Assembly (NCBI RefSeq): GCF_001949145.1
Contig: NW_019091356.1
Coordinates: forward strand, 344,851-397,289
Direction: 5' to 3'
Length of the DNA: 52,439 nucleotides
From: Acanthaster planci
Lineage: Eukaryota; Echinodermata; Asteroidea; Valvatida; Acanthasteridae
Part shown: piece after piece, positions 23,916 to 37,700 of the stretch
Layout: the number at the start of each line of letters is the position of its first letter
How positions within the stretch are numbered: position 1 is the first letter of the stretch
Position numbers and translations under genes: made by a program
The notes under the pieces: model-generated
The model's input: the letters and a program-made list of their open reading frames with translations, nothing else
Databases searched by the model: none
What the model was told of the DNA's origin: nothing

Positions 23916-24090
23916 GGTCGGTCCATACTTGGCGCGAAAGCAACACCACTACGAATTTGTGACACAAGATCATAATATTGGCGCTGCAAGTTCGCAAAGT
24001 CGAGCACTTTTCAACTCGAGCGACATTTTGCAAATCTTTCGTGACGTCGAATTCGTTTCGCATTCACATTCGCCTGTAGTATGAACCAGC
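23916..24090. mobile_element. Candidate short inverted-repeat element (MITE-like)
   Basis: Left end GGTCGGTCCATACTTGGCGC and the reverse complement of the right end, GCTGGTTCATACTACAGGCG, share GGTyCATACT followed at similar distance by GCGAA. About 175 bases long with a GC-richer interior containing CTCGAG and GTCGAG words. Terminal repeats are imperfect and no target duplication is clear. Confidence 0.45.
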
Positions 24091-25169
24091 TTTTAAGACT
24101 GATTTTTATCTCGTAAAACAGGTCCTGCGTACTGCACAGTGAGAGAAAGAAATGGGGTTTTCAGGTCACATCACTCGTCATACACGAGTAACACCATAAT
24201 ATCAGGTTATTCACGTTTAACAGTGTTGACAACTTTGTGACAGTTTTCCCAAACCATGCTTGACCTAAAGGGTACATTGGTATGAATTTATAGTGGTCAA
24301 AATACGGATCGCTGGAAATGTGTTTTGCCGTTGTTAAAAATGACATCTTATACGACTTGTTGAGAATGGATGAATAATAATCAAGAGAAATTAATTAAGT
24401 AGTTCATGCTTCATTGCAGCACGGTTGAATGGTGGCGAATTCGCTCCTTATCTGATGCAATAATGGCCTAATTTAGTGGACTAAAATCGACTGTACCAAC
24501 ACCTCGAGATATTTGGGTGTAAGGTAAGACGAAAGTCACCCGCAGAGCTGCCTGTATCTTGAGATTTGATCCCAGATAAAATACATCTTCTATTTCACTC
24601 AACATAAAGGTTGTGCCAGAAGGTGTCTTTAGTTACAGAGAACATGCTGTGATCTGGAGAAAGATGATATTTTAACATGTCGTTTCGAAGCTAGCACAAT
24701 TAACGATGCCTTCATTGTAACTGCTGTTGCAATTCCAGAGCTAAAATTTCGGTAGAACTTAAAGTCATCGTAAAACCAATAAACCACTTATTTCTCACAT
24801 TTGTCACACATTTTAAACGTAATTAGTTCATATTAAAGGGATCGATTTCGCTGAAAATTGTCTTTAAAATTAATATACTCGGATGATAGCATGATCTTAT
24901 TCTATTCAATTTCAAGGATTTCTGTTCATTTTTTGATGGATCACACGGAAGTGACAAAAGTCAAGGCCTGAAGAAACAGTTAGAATCGACACCAATAAGG
25001 CTGGGTCAACTTTGTGTCAGGGTATCAATTAGTTCATTGATGTGAATAAAGAAGATAACAGATATGGATATCCCGCTTGTTGTAAGACACTAAATTCACC
25101 TTGAAGCATGTGATGTGCATTAACTGATAACGCCGGACACCAACGCGGCATAAGTACCTGCGCATACAA

Positions 25170-25240
25170 GTACATGTGTACACTACATTTTGTAAATGTG
25201 CACGTACATACATGTTCATGTACGTACATGTACATGTATG
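25170..25240. repeat. ACATGT/GTAC-rich palindromic patch
   Basis: Repeated GTACATGT, TACGTACATG and ACATGTACATGTATG words make this short region strongly self-complementary. Similar short runs occur at 411-437 and 13098-13113. Confidence 0.6.
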
Positions 25241-25797
25241 TTTACTGCACACTATTGCTTGTGTAACTCCGTGTTCAAGCAAACGTGCATCGCCTACATA
25301 TATACAGCTCTTCCTGTCCTTATTGACAGTTGTTTCCCTACTCGAATAGAACGAAAATTCAAAGGCACCCGCGACAGCTCTTTCGTTCATTTGGTTGCAA
25401 TCCGATTCAGAACAATCTACACTGCTTAGACTGAAAGATTCTGCGGTGGTGCGTGGAGAAATCCTTACCCTTGACTGGTACAACAGGAAAGGGTCAGTGC
25501 ACCACCAGTAGCACTAACCACTAAGGCTCGCGTCAGCCGGCGTACTTCGCCCATTTAACAATTGCACTGGTGTATGACAGGGTTTGCCTCAACCCGCGAG
25601 TGAAGAGATCCCGTGTTCCATTTGTATACCAACCAGCCAACCAACTGCCGTCTTCAGTCGTCACGCAGTCATCATAAAACAAAGTAGATTTTTCTCAACA
25701 AAAGAGGGAAATCACCGACAGCCAGCCCCCACCGACTGTGACAGTTTGGTCTGGTTGTGTTTTCCCGGAGAATATAAACCCCAGTACGACCAGCCTA

Positions 25798-28700
25798 ATG
25801 GCATCGACTGAACAAGTTGAGGAGCAAGTTGCAGCGGTGCCACCGCTAACGCCATCAACAGCGAGCCCGCTGACTCCTAAGCAATGCCGGTTCTCACTGC
25901 TGATTGAAACGACAGATGACTTCATGCCACGATCTAAGACCAATCTTGCCGGTGTGACAGAGGACGGTGGGATTGAAGAAAGTGATGAAGATGACAATGA
26001 GCGTATTCTGCGCTACGTCGAGGATAATGTAGTCGGAAACGACACCTATTTTCCTGGACCTTTTGGTGAAAAACAAGGTAGGAATTGCCACATCATTTTG
26101 TGTCGATATGGTTTATAACAGTAAATGTATAATGTTATATAGTTAGGAACCATTTAAACCCTTCAATCGCAAATTTCAAGTTAGGTGGGCTGTCAATTCC
26201 AAGTTGTTTTCTTCAGTAAAGTACTCCATGAATAATCATGTTCAAAGCATTCATACGAACCAGTACCACAGCCTAGTTTCAATTCAATTGATTTATTGTC
26301 CACAAATAGGAAATTCTTCTTGCTCGCATTTACATTCATTCAGTACAGATAATACAATCGATACAAAATGAAAAATAACATAGTTTGATTTATTAAACAT
26401 GAACATTAATTAAGGTAATCAGTACGTCGGGGTTTCTCCATTCTGTAAATTTGTAATGCAGAGTTGAATACTGAAAAAAATACCTGCACCTGGTCATAGT
26501 GTATGCTGAAAGGATAATTAATCTACTTGGACCCCCTTCCCTTCACTTTCCTAATATTATACATGGCTAAGATCAGATTAATATTCCACTATTATTGTAA
26601 AGGTGAAAATTATAATTAAGGTGTTATTATACAGTTATTGTTATGCGCATTTTCATAGTGGAGGCTATTGCAGAGAGTCTGGTGAGCTAAGTAACAAAAC
26701 GATACCGATTGTAAATAGGCCTAGTTCACTAAATTGTTGGAAAGGCCTTTCTAAAGCCATTCAACGCGTGCAGTCTGTCGTCTCAAATTCTTTTTTCAAC
26801 AAATGCCAAAGTACCCCGCTGAAATACCACTCCCACTAGCAACACAATAGTGATTGTGTGTTTTCATAGCTCAGGGTTGTGAGTTTTGTTCACAGTATAC
26901 TTCCCTAACCCTCGTCCTTGGATACGTGAGCGACCCGTTAGTAACTTTGTGCCATCATTGACACGCACACATGACAAGTAGCCTTAGAAGGGAACATTGT
27001 AACTCGACGTACATTGCAGTATTGAATTGTTTCCTTGAACTCCGGATTTTGTTTCCTGTTACTGTAGTGTTTTCATGTCCTCCCTGACGTCCTGACACGA
27101 ACTCTTAATAATTGGAGCCTTAAGGCCAGTCTTTTCTTTTCCTATTGGTGACCACCAAACTGACCCGCAGATGTACCAAGGAATCGATCCAGCTAACAAT
27201 CGATTCAAGGATTGATCAGGATAGCTTCTAGTGGCTTAATAAACGAATGAGCTTGGACACTAACTCATCACATCCGATTAGTTAGCCTTTATTGCGTTAA
27301 CCCCAACAGTCCCAAATCCTCCAATTTCAATGCGATTTTACATACTCCCTTTGGGGTTTGGGTTAAAGCAATCTTCTGATACGCCATTAAATCGATCACG
27401 TTAACCCTCGATCCATATGTACTTTTAAACTGATTCATCTGATCTTTGACACATTTTTGGGAAATGAAACCATGCAATACTTTTCTTTTTTTTTCAAACT
27501 TCCACAGTGAAAATCTGAGTTAAAGTTCATACATTTCATTTTAGAATTTCCATGAAGAACTAATTCTTTTCAAGAGTGTTTAAATCAATGCTAAGTTTTG
27601 ATGACGTAAATCAAACCTTTGTGTGTGTGTGTGTCTTGGATTAATCTTAACACAAGGATATGAACCGGTGGAAATTAAACCAGGTCCTTTGTGAAATCCC
27701 CGTGAACTTGCCCATGGACCATGATGTTTCCTCTATCCGCTGCCATTTGAAGCGGCAGGTCACACGGAAACCAGTGTCAACTGTAAAAACAGAAAAAAAT
27801 GCGTCCTTGCTCCAAAGAAATGTAGACGTGATCGTAGCCACTTAAACTATAATTGTGGTCGACAATTTTTAAAGGGGGAAGTTATGACACTTGATAGATT
27901 TTTGACGGATGGGGGTGTTAGTGAACCCGGCCTGAACCAGCAAGCCTAACATTGTGAAATTGGGGGGGGGAGATGTTTTAGTATCCTGGATAAGGCCCAG
28001 TCCCAAAAATGACCCAAAACTGTGCGAGTGCTGAGCCAGAAGCCATCTTTATAGCTGCGATTAGGGATTAAAAAACATTTTGTTGTCTCGCTGTCTTTTC
28101 TCGATCAAACAAAAACAGAAATGACTCAAGCCCAAGTTTGAGGGGTTCCCTCATAAGCCACCCGCACTCACCTCACCACTACCCACCTGTTCTCATCATT
28201 TCTGAATCATTTCAGAAAATGACCCTCTTACACAACGTCGACTGTGATGGTTTTATTTGTTTGGGAATTCCTGCGTGTGTTTACCCTACTGTGGTCCACG
28301 TTACAGCCAGACGGATTAGTATTATGTACACTGAGAAATTTTTCACGGATGATCTAAACGTCTGAAAATACAGTCAAACTTGGGCATAATGAATCATGCT
28401 AACCTCGCGAGTTTGGGTGGGTGAGCAGGTGTGTACCACGGAGCACGTCAAGGCAGCATATCAATGGAAACGGTTAGGTTGTCTCTTGTTCAGAAGATGT
28501 CATTCCGGAAAAGATATCGCTTCTGTTCTGTTCACTTTGTGGAACACGGTTGATCGTATCCTCATGTGCTCCTTACAGTTCCTTTGAGGAAGCGAACCTA
28601 AATAATTCCTGACCCACGCCACTTTGTTCTTTACAGCTTCGTGCGCATGACCCAAACGAATTTTTTTCTCATCTTGTCGTCATCTTTGTATCTTTATCCT

Positions 28701-31700
28701 AACTCTCGCTAAACGAGAGTTACGTCCCTTCGTCACTCCCTCCCCCGGTCCTACACGCAAAGCCCCACTTATTCCCCTGCTCTTGCTTTCTTAGAATCAT
28801 GGAAGAAAGAGGGGCATGGAGAAAAAATGCATCCGTGTCAAGGTTTAGGAGTTCATGCAACTTACGACTACTAGCAATAACCAGCTGGTCTGTTTGTAAA
28901 CCGTTCAAGGACAAGCCTGTTACTCCACGAAGCGTAACAGGACACCATATGAAAACTGTTTTCCTTGGCGCATGCATGCGCTGTGTCCATGATACACAAC
29001 ATCCGATGACCATTGAATGGAAAGTCCATATTGTTTTAATATGTCGCTCATCTTGTTTGACTACCACGGCCTATTGGCCTTAGAGCCCGCTCTGGTATGC
29101 CATGCCTGATTCACTGGCCTGATTCCTGCGGCTATGTTGTTCCCGTGATGACTTTGCTGACAAAAATGCGCGGAGCGACCGCCGCGTCAATGGTATGCAC
29201 ATCAAACATCGGCCTACTGAGGAAGACATATCTGTCCCCTGCGGGTCCTATGTACATGTATACGTGTACACTTACATGTTTTCCGCATGTGTGTCATTTT
29301 GAGAAGATCAAAGTCGGACTTCCTTTCAAAAGATCGTGCCCAAACGAACCATTTTGATGTTGGGTGTCAATTACAGAATTTCTGTTTATCAAAGCTATTG
29401 ATCTCAAATGTTAAAAACCGAACACTTTCCGCGACTACAAGGAACTTGGCAATGAAGTTTTCGAAATTAGAAGCAGCAGATAAACTTCTCGATACTCAAT
29501 TAAGTTGTATTCTTCGCAGAAGTGGTTTGCCGCTTGAATTTGTAACGTCTCAATTCTGTCATCGGTGCAGTTTTAACGCCAAGACGCAGTTGGGGATAAT
29601 GTTCAGAATGGGGAAATGATTGATACTCCCAAATCGAATTATTGTCGAAAAATGACACCAAAGGGGGATTTATTGGATTTGCATCAGGAAAGATTGGAAT
29701 TGTTCATTGCAGGAGGGAATTTTTATGCTTCATTTACAGTGATCCATGACGAAGTAGATTGGATGTATTTACTCGGGTGGTCGTTCTGTCAAACAGCTAA
29801 AGCCTGCTGTAATTTGTGAGGGTATGAAAGCGATTTGTTTTTGCAGGTCGTTGGTAAAGGCTTTCAATAATGGTCATATTTAGGTACTTGTTGAAAGATG
29901 AGACTTTGTTTTTAGGAGAGACAATGCAGTTGAAGAACACAGCTTCCTCGGCACTTTAAAATAATCCAACCAAACCAACTCAAATTGCCAAGGATGTATT
30001 GACGCAACAAACCACACCTAACATACAGTCTTACTTCCACATTGCAAACATCCTTAACTTCTATTTATTCTTTGGATAAACACAAAAATTCTTCGTTATG
30101 ATTTATATGTCTCATCCTTTGATGCTGAGGTTTTTATTTTTCTTCATTTTTTTTCTTGTAGTTGTCTACTGTGACTACACTGCTTCTGGAAGGTAAGCAA
30201 GTTTGTCAAATTGCACCATACAATGAAAAATTCTGATTCTGAAATAAACTTCTGTAGAAGTCAGTTTTATTTGTCATTAAATGATAGAAAAAATTATGAA
30301 TGTGCCGACTTCTTTAAGAAATACTGTTAAAGTATACAGTGGCTGTCAAGTAACCAACATTTCTCCTTTTTCTAACGTCAAAGAGCGATATACAAATCCA
30401 GTCTGTATCCTGGGGATATTTGAACTCCCCAAACCAGAAACGTCAAACAAATGTGGTCAAGTTTAGGATATTGTACATTCCTGTGGAGTTTCATGGTTTT
30501 TCTGTCTGTCCTGGCGATTACCGCATGCGCTTGTTATTCGTTTTGTTTTTGTGGGCATTTTGGTCATGTAAGTTAGTTACTGAAGTGCACTAGTCTTATT
30601 TGTATGTTTGACCCGACCTACCAACATGTACATGGCAACCAATAAATTGTTTGGCCGATACTCAGTAAACTTGATTAATTCATTGACGTATTTTTTACGT
30701 TGTAAAGGTGGGTTCATGCAGTGTCAGTTTTATTTTACGTCACATCTGTTTAGTGTTCCAATATGCATTGTAAATAGTTTGGCACATTATCCGATTGAAA
30801 TCTCTATTATCATCAACAGTGCAGTTGGTTCAAGATTAGCTGAATGCACACAAGACAATGTCTTGAATCAGTTCAATACGACGCCCCCCACATCGGAAAC
30901 ACTCACACCTGCAAGAACACACATGGAGTAACTGATGACACTTGATGATGAATCTGTGGTCCTGGTTTAAAGATTGAAAGAAACTATAGGGAGCGTTTTT
31001 ACCCTTCTGGATTAACCCCAGGGTATTATTACCTGATAGATAAGAAGCTCAAATCTTTCCAAGAGGCCCATAATCTAACTCTCTGAAAGGTTTTGAAAAG
31101 GTACTGTCCCCTTGAAACCAAGCTTTAGGAATTCTTAAATATTGTATTGAAAGTTTTCTCACAAGGTATCAGTCTCGCTCTGCTGGGGTGGGGGTGTGTG
31201 TTCAGTCACCCATTGTTGAGCACTGCCTGGTATTTTAGAGCATTAACGGTACCACTTTCTGCTTCCAAAAATTGTACTTCTTTCAACACAAACCTTTTTG
31301 GCCATATTTTAAAGAAGCATGAAATTAATATTTTGGAGTGATTCGTGAATGCCTTAGAAATTTAAGAATTGGCTTGAATGGATGGTACATGTATTCTCAA
31401 GATTCGCCAACATTTCCTACTCAGCTTCCAAAAATTCCAAGTGGAATTGCAAATATTTGACTGCACGCCGAAGGCTTTCCGGAGGTAACAGCGTGCCCGT
31501 GTAACCTGACGAGCTGGGTGGTTTGTTGATTTTACAGACAACATTCTTTTGCATTTAGTGGTTGATTTAGTCCGCAAAGCTCAACAGTGGTCTAATCTTA
31601 CAATGTCAAATAGGAATAATTCTGCTTTTCAAATTCGTTGAGCGCAACTGCACTGAAATAATCTACTATTGAACAAAACATTAATGATTGCGTTTGTGGG

Positions 31701-34700
31701 GGGAGTTGATAAGTCATGTGTTCTTTCATCAGTCATAGCAATTTTGTTGTAACCAAATGTTATAGAAATCTTTTCCTACCTCGATCTCTGTTTGTTTATT
31801 TGTTTGTTTGAAGAGAGCAGGATAATTATTCGGATGTTTCCTTGTTGAAAATGTTAGTTTCGTTCAGCTCGGCAATTGTATCTGTGAGGCGTCAGGAGCC
31901 CATTTTAACTCCCCTCCCACCCAAATCGCAAATGTTCAACAAACAAGCGCCTTTGAATCTCGAGTCAGAGCTAAAACTAGTAATGCGCTCTTGGAGCCGT
32001 TCACGCGAGTTAAGCAAGGATTTTGATCAACTAAGTTGCACTTTGATATTTCAACCCCAACTTTTTCTGGTTTTTCATCACCCTTGTGTGTGACTTTGAG
32101 AAATGACAGCGTTGAATAAATTTCCGTCTTTGGTCTCTGCGCAGGGCGGGTGTGCTATCTCACGATGTCATATTAATTTTACGATCCATAGAGTTTACGC
32201 ATGTACAGGTTACACGGTGAATTACACCCAAATAGGAACTATGTGGGGTTGAACCACTGTGGGATTTGGTCCACGAACGGCTGACCCATGCTTCCACCGC
32301 GTGCCTTAGGGAGAAGTCAGTTGACATGAACTTTGAACCTAGAAAGTCTTGGCGTTCAAGTCCACCTGGTACCACGAAGCTCCATCCCAAAATGCAAGCT
32401 GTGCTGTGGTTCCCTGCTGTTTGGTCTCAGCAACTGCCAGTTGGACAATCCACAGGATCACTCGTTTTCAAGCGTCATTATAACTTATTTCAAGAGAATT
32501 TCGCACGCTTTCGCGGTTTTTAAGTTGACTGATCTACGACAGAGTCTTCTGAAATAAGTGATGAGTTTCCAAGTCATAAAAGTAATATTTGAACAGAAAT
32601 AGTAGGTCAACAAGGTTATATAATGGACTTGTCCCGATCTCGCGACTAAGTGTTTGAGTTGTTGAGGCTCTAACCACCGTACTCCTTCAGAATTTTAGTT
32701 TAGATAAACCGAAGGTGTTGTTGACCGTTTGTTAAAAAAGGTTGAATGAATAAATGAAATACAAGAATGTTTCCTATGGCGTCAGATTTCTGTTTGTGTG
32801 GTTGTTAGAATCGAATCGATAGTCTTGTTAAGGCGTAACTGGGTCTTAAACAATAGATTCATGGGAAAATTGCCCGTAGGCCTACATGCACTTAGCATTG
32901 CCTAATTTATTCTTTACGTTTGAATCTAGTCTTTGTAAAACTAAAAGTCAAGGTGCGTGTGTTAATTTCTACAACCCTGTATTAGATATTTCCTGTACCT
33001 TTTCCTCTAGACCACTGAAGTTTATTGAAGACTACATCACTAACCATGTACATCCCTTGTACGCCAACACGCACACCACGACTGGACTTATGGCGCGACA
33101 GACTACCCAGTTCCGTAAAGAGTCCAGGTAATACAACGAGCATTATGGAACCCACAAACCGACCTCATCCATGCTTGGCAACGTAAAAGCACTCGTTTCA
33201 ACGCAACAACATCAACAAAACTTAGTCAACACAGCAACGACGCAAAGATTAGGCCTTGAATACAGCAAAAACTTCATCAAAACACAAACATCAACAGCAT
33301 CAACAAAATATTCTGTCAACCCAAACAACATCCGGAAAACATGGAAATCAACTCTGCAGTAACCTTTTATCTTTGCATTTTATCACTAGCATTATGATTG
33401 CATGCAACGAAACAACACATCTAACGAATTGTTTTTAACTCTCCAGGGAAATTATCAAACGATGTGTGAATGCGACGGATGAAGATGTCGTCATCTTCAC
33501 GGGGAGTGGAACTACCGGAGCTGTGCACAAGCTTGTTACAGCACTTGAACTAAAGGGGGATCGGGCCAAGAAAACGGTAAATTGGACTCACGACGGATTC
33601 AGAATAGGCCATGGTTGATAGATTTCATGTCGCGAAATCTTCATTGAGGAAAAGCATGTTGCTTAAATGTGATTCCTGTCAATGTGACTGATAGTGGGTT
33701 GTTGAACGTCCAGACAATTTTCATTCTTCACATTCTTCACTTACTGCCCGCAAAACTTTCTGCTTCATGAGCTGGCGTCTTTAGCAGAAATAGATTTGTT
33801 TTCTGTATGTGCTCGAGACTTTAGAGAGACATCTTACGGGAGTGATGGGTCATTTGCGATGTGTGGGAGTACGATGAGTTTGCTAACTTTCCAAAATGTA
33901 TTCTTTGACCTCCTAAATCAACTTGTCTCAAAACGATATCTACAGCAAAGGATCACGAGACTAATATTTTATTTTCTGTTTCTAGGTTGTGTTTGTAGGA
34001 CCTTATGAGCATCATTCCAACATCTTACCATGGAAGGAGACGGGTGCAAAAGTATGTTTACTGGAAGAATTCAGAAAAGTCAAATTATCAAAAACAGTTA
34101 CATACGTTCAAACATTAACGTGTTCAACATTTGAATTAGCGTGAATATCTGTTTACTTGAATTTCTGTAGGTCGTCCGTATCAGGGATGCAGATCGAGGG
34201 CAGATAGACATGAAACTTTTGGAGCAGAAACTGAAGGTAAAAATGTCAAATCTCTAAAATAAATTCTCTATTTTCGAATAATAAAAATATCTTATTTCGG
34301 TTTGTGGATCGTGGATTACGTTGCCATTTCTATGTCAAATTAACTGAAGCGGTCACTGTGGCTGTTGTAAGAAATCTGTTGGTCATCGCTAGACGTCAGT
34401 GAGTGCTCCTTCAACTGTTATGCTTAAGACATGATTGTGATTGGCTGATTCGTTATTCAACAGTACTATCAGCACAAGTCGAGATTTCTGATTGGCTGCT
34501 TCTCCGCTGCATCAAATGTCACTGGAATTGTAACAGACACGTTAGCTGTGGCAAGCTTACTTCATCAGTATGGAGCGCTATCCTTCTGGGACTATGCAAC
34601 AGCAGGTGAGAAGGAATTTGCTGCCCAAGACTTGGTGTTTGTAAACATTCGGGACAAGTCAAGTTCCGATAAACACAGATCAACACATCTGGTGAAACAA

Positions 34701-37700
34701 TCATTTTACCCATTAGGACATCGTTATGATATGATCCCTAGACTGTTTGGGCCTGATCGCCGTCAGAGGTGAGGGACCACTTAATCTTTTTCTCAGAGCA
34801 AGTACTTCATAATTTGTGCTCCCTCCGCCAACATGCAAATAGTTGAGGTAAATTGTATGCACTTTCGTGGCTTTTTTTGGTCACACGCTTTCAAAGTCTT
34901 TTATACTTTGATTTTTATCATCCGCAGACTCTCCCTGAATATTGAAGAAATTTCCACTTTTCTTAATCTGCAGGACCGTACCTTAATATCGATATGAATC
35001 CTGTAATTGAAGTTGAAGATGATGACGAGAACGAAGAGTATGTTTCCTTCAATGAACAAAATTCTGAGAAATCCTGAAAGCCGTAATTAAAGATTGCCTT
35101 TGAAATGATTAGCTCAATTAAATTCTGTTAAGATAGAGTTTGTCACAAGGAATGCAAAGGCGTCCATTTTAAATTAAAGCTATTTTAATGGGATCTGTGC
35201 ATCAGATAATTATTCCGTAAAATTGCTAAGGTTTCTAAAAAATAATTGAAAATTCTGAAAACAAAAACCTCTATCCTCTACGGAATACTTCACTTTCATG
35301 AAATCCATTGAAGAATCATTGCTATATCATATATTTCTATTTCTTTATTCTCTCACTGACAATACTGTCAAAATCAAATACAGTGTGAAAAATTCATTAG
35401 GTTTAAGCATTTTAATTTCTTTCTGATTGTTTGTGTCCAAGAATGGAGTCTCTAGACTTCAGCAAAGACGCTGTCTATCTGTCTCCTCATAAGTTCGTCG
35501 GCGGAGTGGGAACACCAGGTAAATGTGGCCTTTTATCAAAGCTTTCGTTATCTAAACAAGCTAGAGGTCTTGGCAGTACACTTCATTATTGTCTGTAGTC
35601 TCTAGGTACACGCCAAATATAGCTTTGAAAGTGTCAAATGGTTACGGATCACTAGAGAAAACACCGAGTTAACGGTGTATTATTACGGCCAATCTGTCTG
35701 CACGATGAGAGCTAATTGGCTGCAAACTGATGTAGACGCATGGAGACTTGCCAACTTGAAAAAAAGACTAACTAGGGTTGGTCAGGCCAACTCCCTGCAC
35801 TGACGAGTGTTTGGTCATGATTGTAAATCATATGATGTCATGCAGTTCTGTCATCACACTACTTGACACAAGGGACATTGATGAATATAGTCATGCTGTG
35901 GACTGGACGCCGAAACTGGGCGTCAGAAACCAGACCCAAAGAGATCGTCTGTGGAATCAATTGTTCAGAAAGGTCGACAGATGACAATCGTGAAATTTGA
36001 GATAGTTATCAATTAATAATAAACCCTGGGTTATCATGAGTTTGTTACCCTATCAGAAGACATCAAGTTGCAAAACGATCAATCAAATTCTCAAAGTTCT
36101 CCTGAACTTTGGCGGTTGTATCGGAATGCCTTTGGATGCCGTTTTAAAACTTTGATTGCCAAGTAGATACCGTATATCATGGGGTTTATTCACGCGATAA
36201 TGGACATTTTATTGAGAAGTGCGGCATTTTGGTATTGGGTTCTTGAAATAAATGGAAGTCTTGCACTCTTTGGGAAGAATTCTTTCAAGCCGTGGGATCC
36301 AGCTGTAAGATTTTTTATGAACAGCAAGTTGATTACATTTTGCCGGAAGACCTCAAAATGGCTGTATAATTGTCGATTCGGTAATAAAGATTTTTTTGTC
36401 TTTCAGATATCTAATACGTCGTGTTCAAGGGAACAGAATGGTGATAGTGAAAATATGCCATAAAACAATTGCGGTATACGTGTGAAAAACTGGGGGCAGA
36501 ACGACGAGCGTGTTTGGAAATAACTTCCGAATTACTGAGGACTCATTCTCCTAGCCTCATTCGATTGTGCTTGGGGAAAGTTGGGATATCATTGCATCCT
36601 TAATTTTAGTATTTATTCATTTTGCTGTTGTTTTCAGGGCTTCTGATAGCAAAGAAGAAACTTTTCATGAATGCAGTTCCTGGGTCAGTCGGAGGTGGCA
36701 CTGTGCTTTATGTAAGATACATCTATCTGTCATTCACATCGGTTTATCCTTAAATTTTTCTTGTTTTCCACATTTTCAACCAGTATCCTCAATAACTCTC
36801 CATCTTTGGGGTTGGGATCCAGGTAACAAGAGACACTCATCGCTACCTTTCTAATATTGAAGAGCGGGAAGAAGGTGGAACGCCAGCTATTGTAGAATCT
36901 ATCCGCGCTGGTCTAGTCTTCAGACTTAAAGAGGTAAACATATTTTTCTGTACAGATTTACTTACTGTCGAGAACTTTGAAAGTGCTCAGAGCCACACAC
37001 TTAAAGTCAAACCAAAGGAGATTTCATTTTATCTCACTGACTCTTTTACTTGTATCTTCCCTATTAATACAGGCAATTACCCCTGCTCTCATTGAAGAAC
37101 GTGAACACGACCTCTCTCTGTAAGTATGGTGTCCCATGGAGGACTATGATTCAATTGAACTTTGATCGAAACTTCCATTCAAGGAATTATTGTTGAGTTT
37201 TTCTGTCAGGTTTGCATATCTAAATTCATAGTGTGTCTGAGTTCAGGAAGATATGGAACCAATGCTTTTATTTCTGAAAAGGGAACTTCATCACTACATA
37301 GTTTCTACGGTTTAACGCCAATAGAACAATGTTGTAACTGGCATAGGCCTACTTCTGCACCCATTAAGCCTACGTTTTCTCACCAAAGCAATTCTTTGTT
37401 TTTCACATCTAGACTTGCCTTCAAGACGTGGCGACGGAATTCTAACCTGATCTTCCTGGGCAGCAAACGAGCTGAGCGTCTACCTATCTTCTCCTTTCTC
37501 ATCGTCCATGCTCCCAGTGGTAAAGTTTTACATCATAACTACGTGGCCGCCTTGCTAAATGATCTGTACGGCATCCAGGCACGAGGAGGCTGCGCCTGCG
37601 CAGGACCATATGCGCAAGATCTGCTTGGAATCGATGAACCCATGGCGGAGCAGTTTGCTGATTTTCTTGTCGATACCACAAGGTATGATTGGAGAACATG

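Larger units (their letters stand above)
21560..25797. other. Intergenic region between CCNH and the class V aminotransferase
   Basis: Begins with the CCNH 3' UTR; ATTAAA at 22011-22016 and AATAAA at 22388-22393 are possible polyadenylation signals. A MITE-like element lies at 23916-24090 and an ACATGT-rich palindromic patch at 25170-25240. Several short ORFs, including one on the - strand 25034-25483, look like chance openings across repeats. Confidence 0.4.

Noticed and set aside
25034-25483. 149-codon open frame on the - strand upstream of the aminotransferase
   Set aside because: Lacks an ATG at its start, runs through the ACATGT-rich palindromic patch giving Thr/Cys/Tyr/Met-rich repeats, and shows no domain.
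25480-25560. Possible tRNA-like SINE head on the - strand (TTAGTGGTTAGTGC)
   Set aside because: The A-box-like word is present but the B box is poor and no SINE body was recognised.
28720-29067. 115-codon - strand ORF inside aminotransferase intron 1
   Set aside because: No family signature, no splice-compatible neighbours on that strand; likely chance.
32640-32700. Possible tRNA-like A box (GGTGGTTAGAGCCT, - strand)
   Set aside because: No matching B box and no cloverleaf could be drawn.
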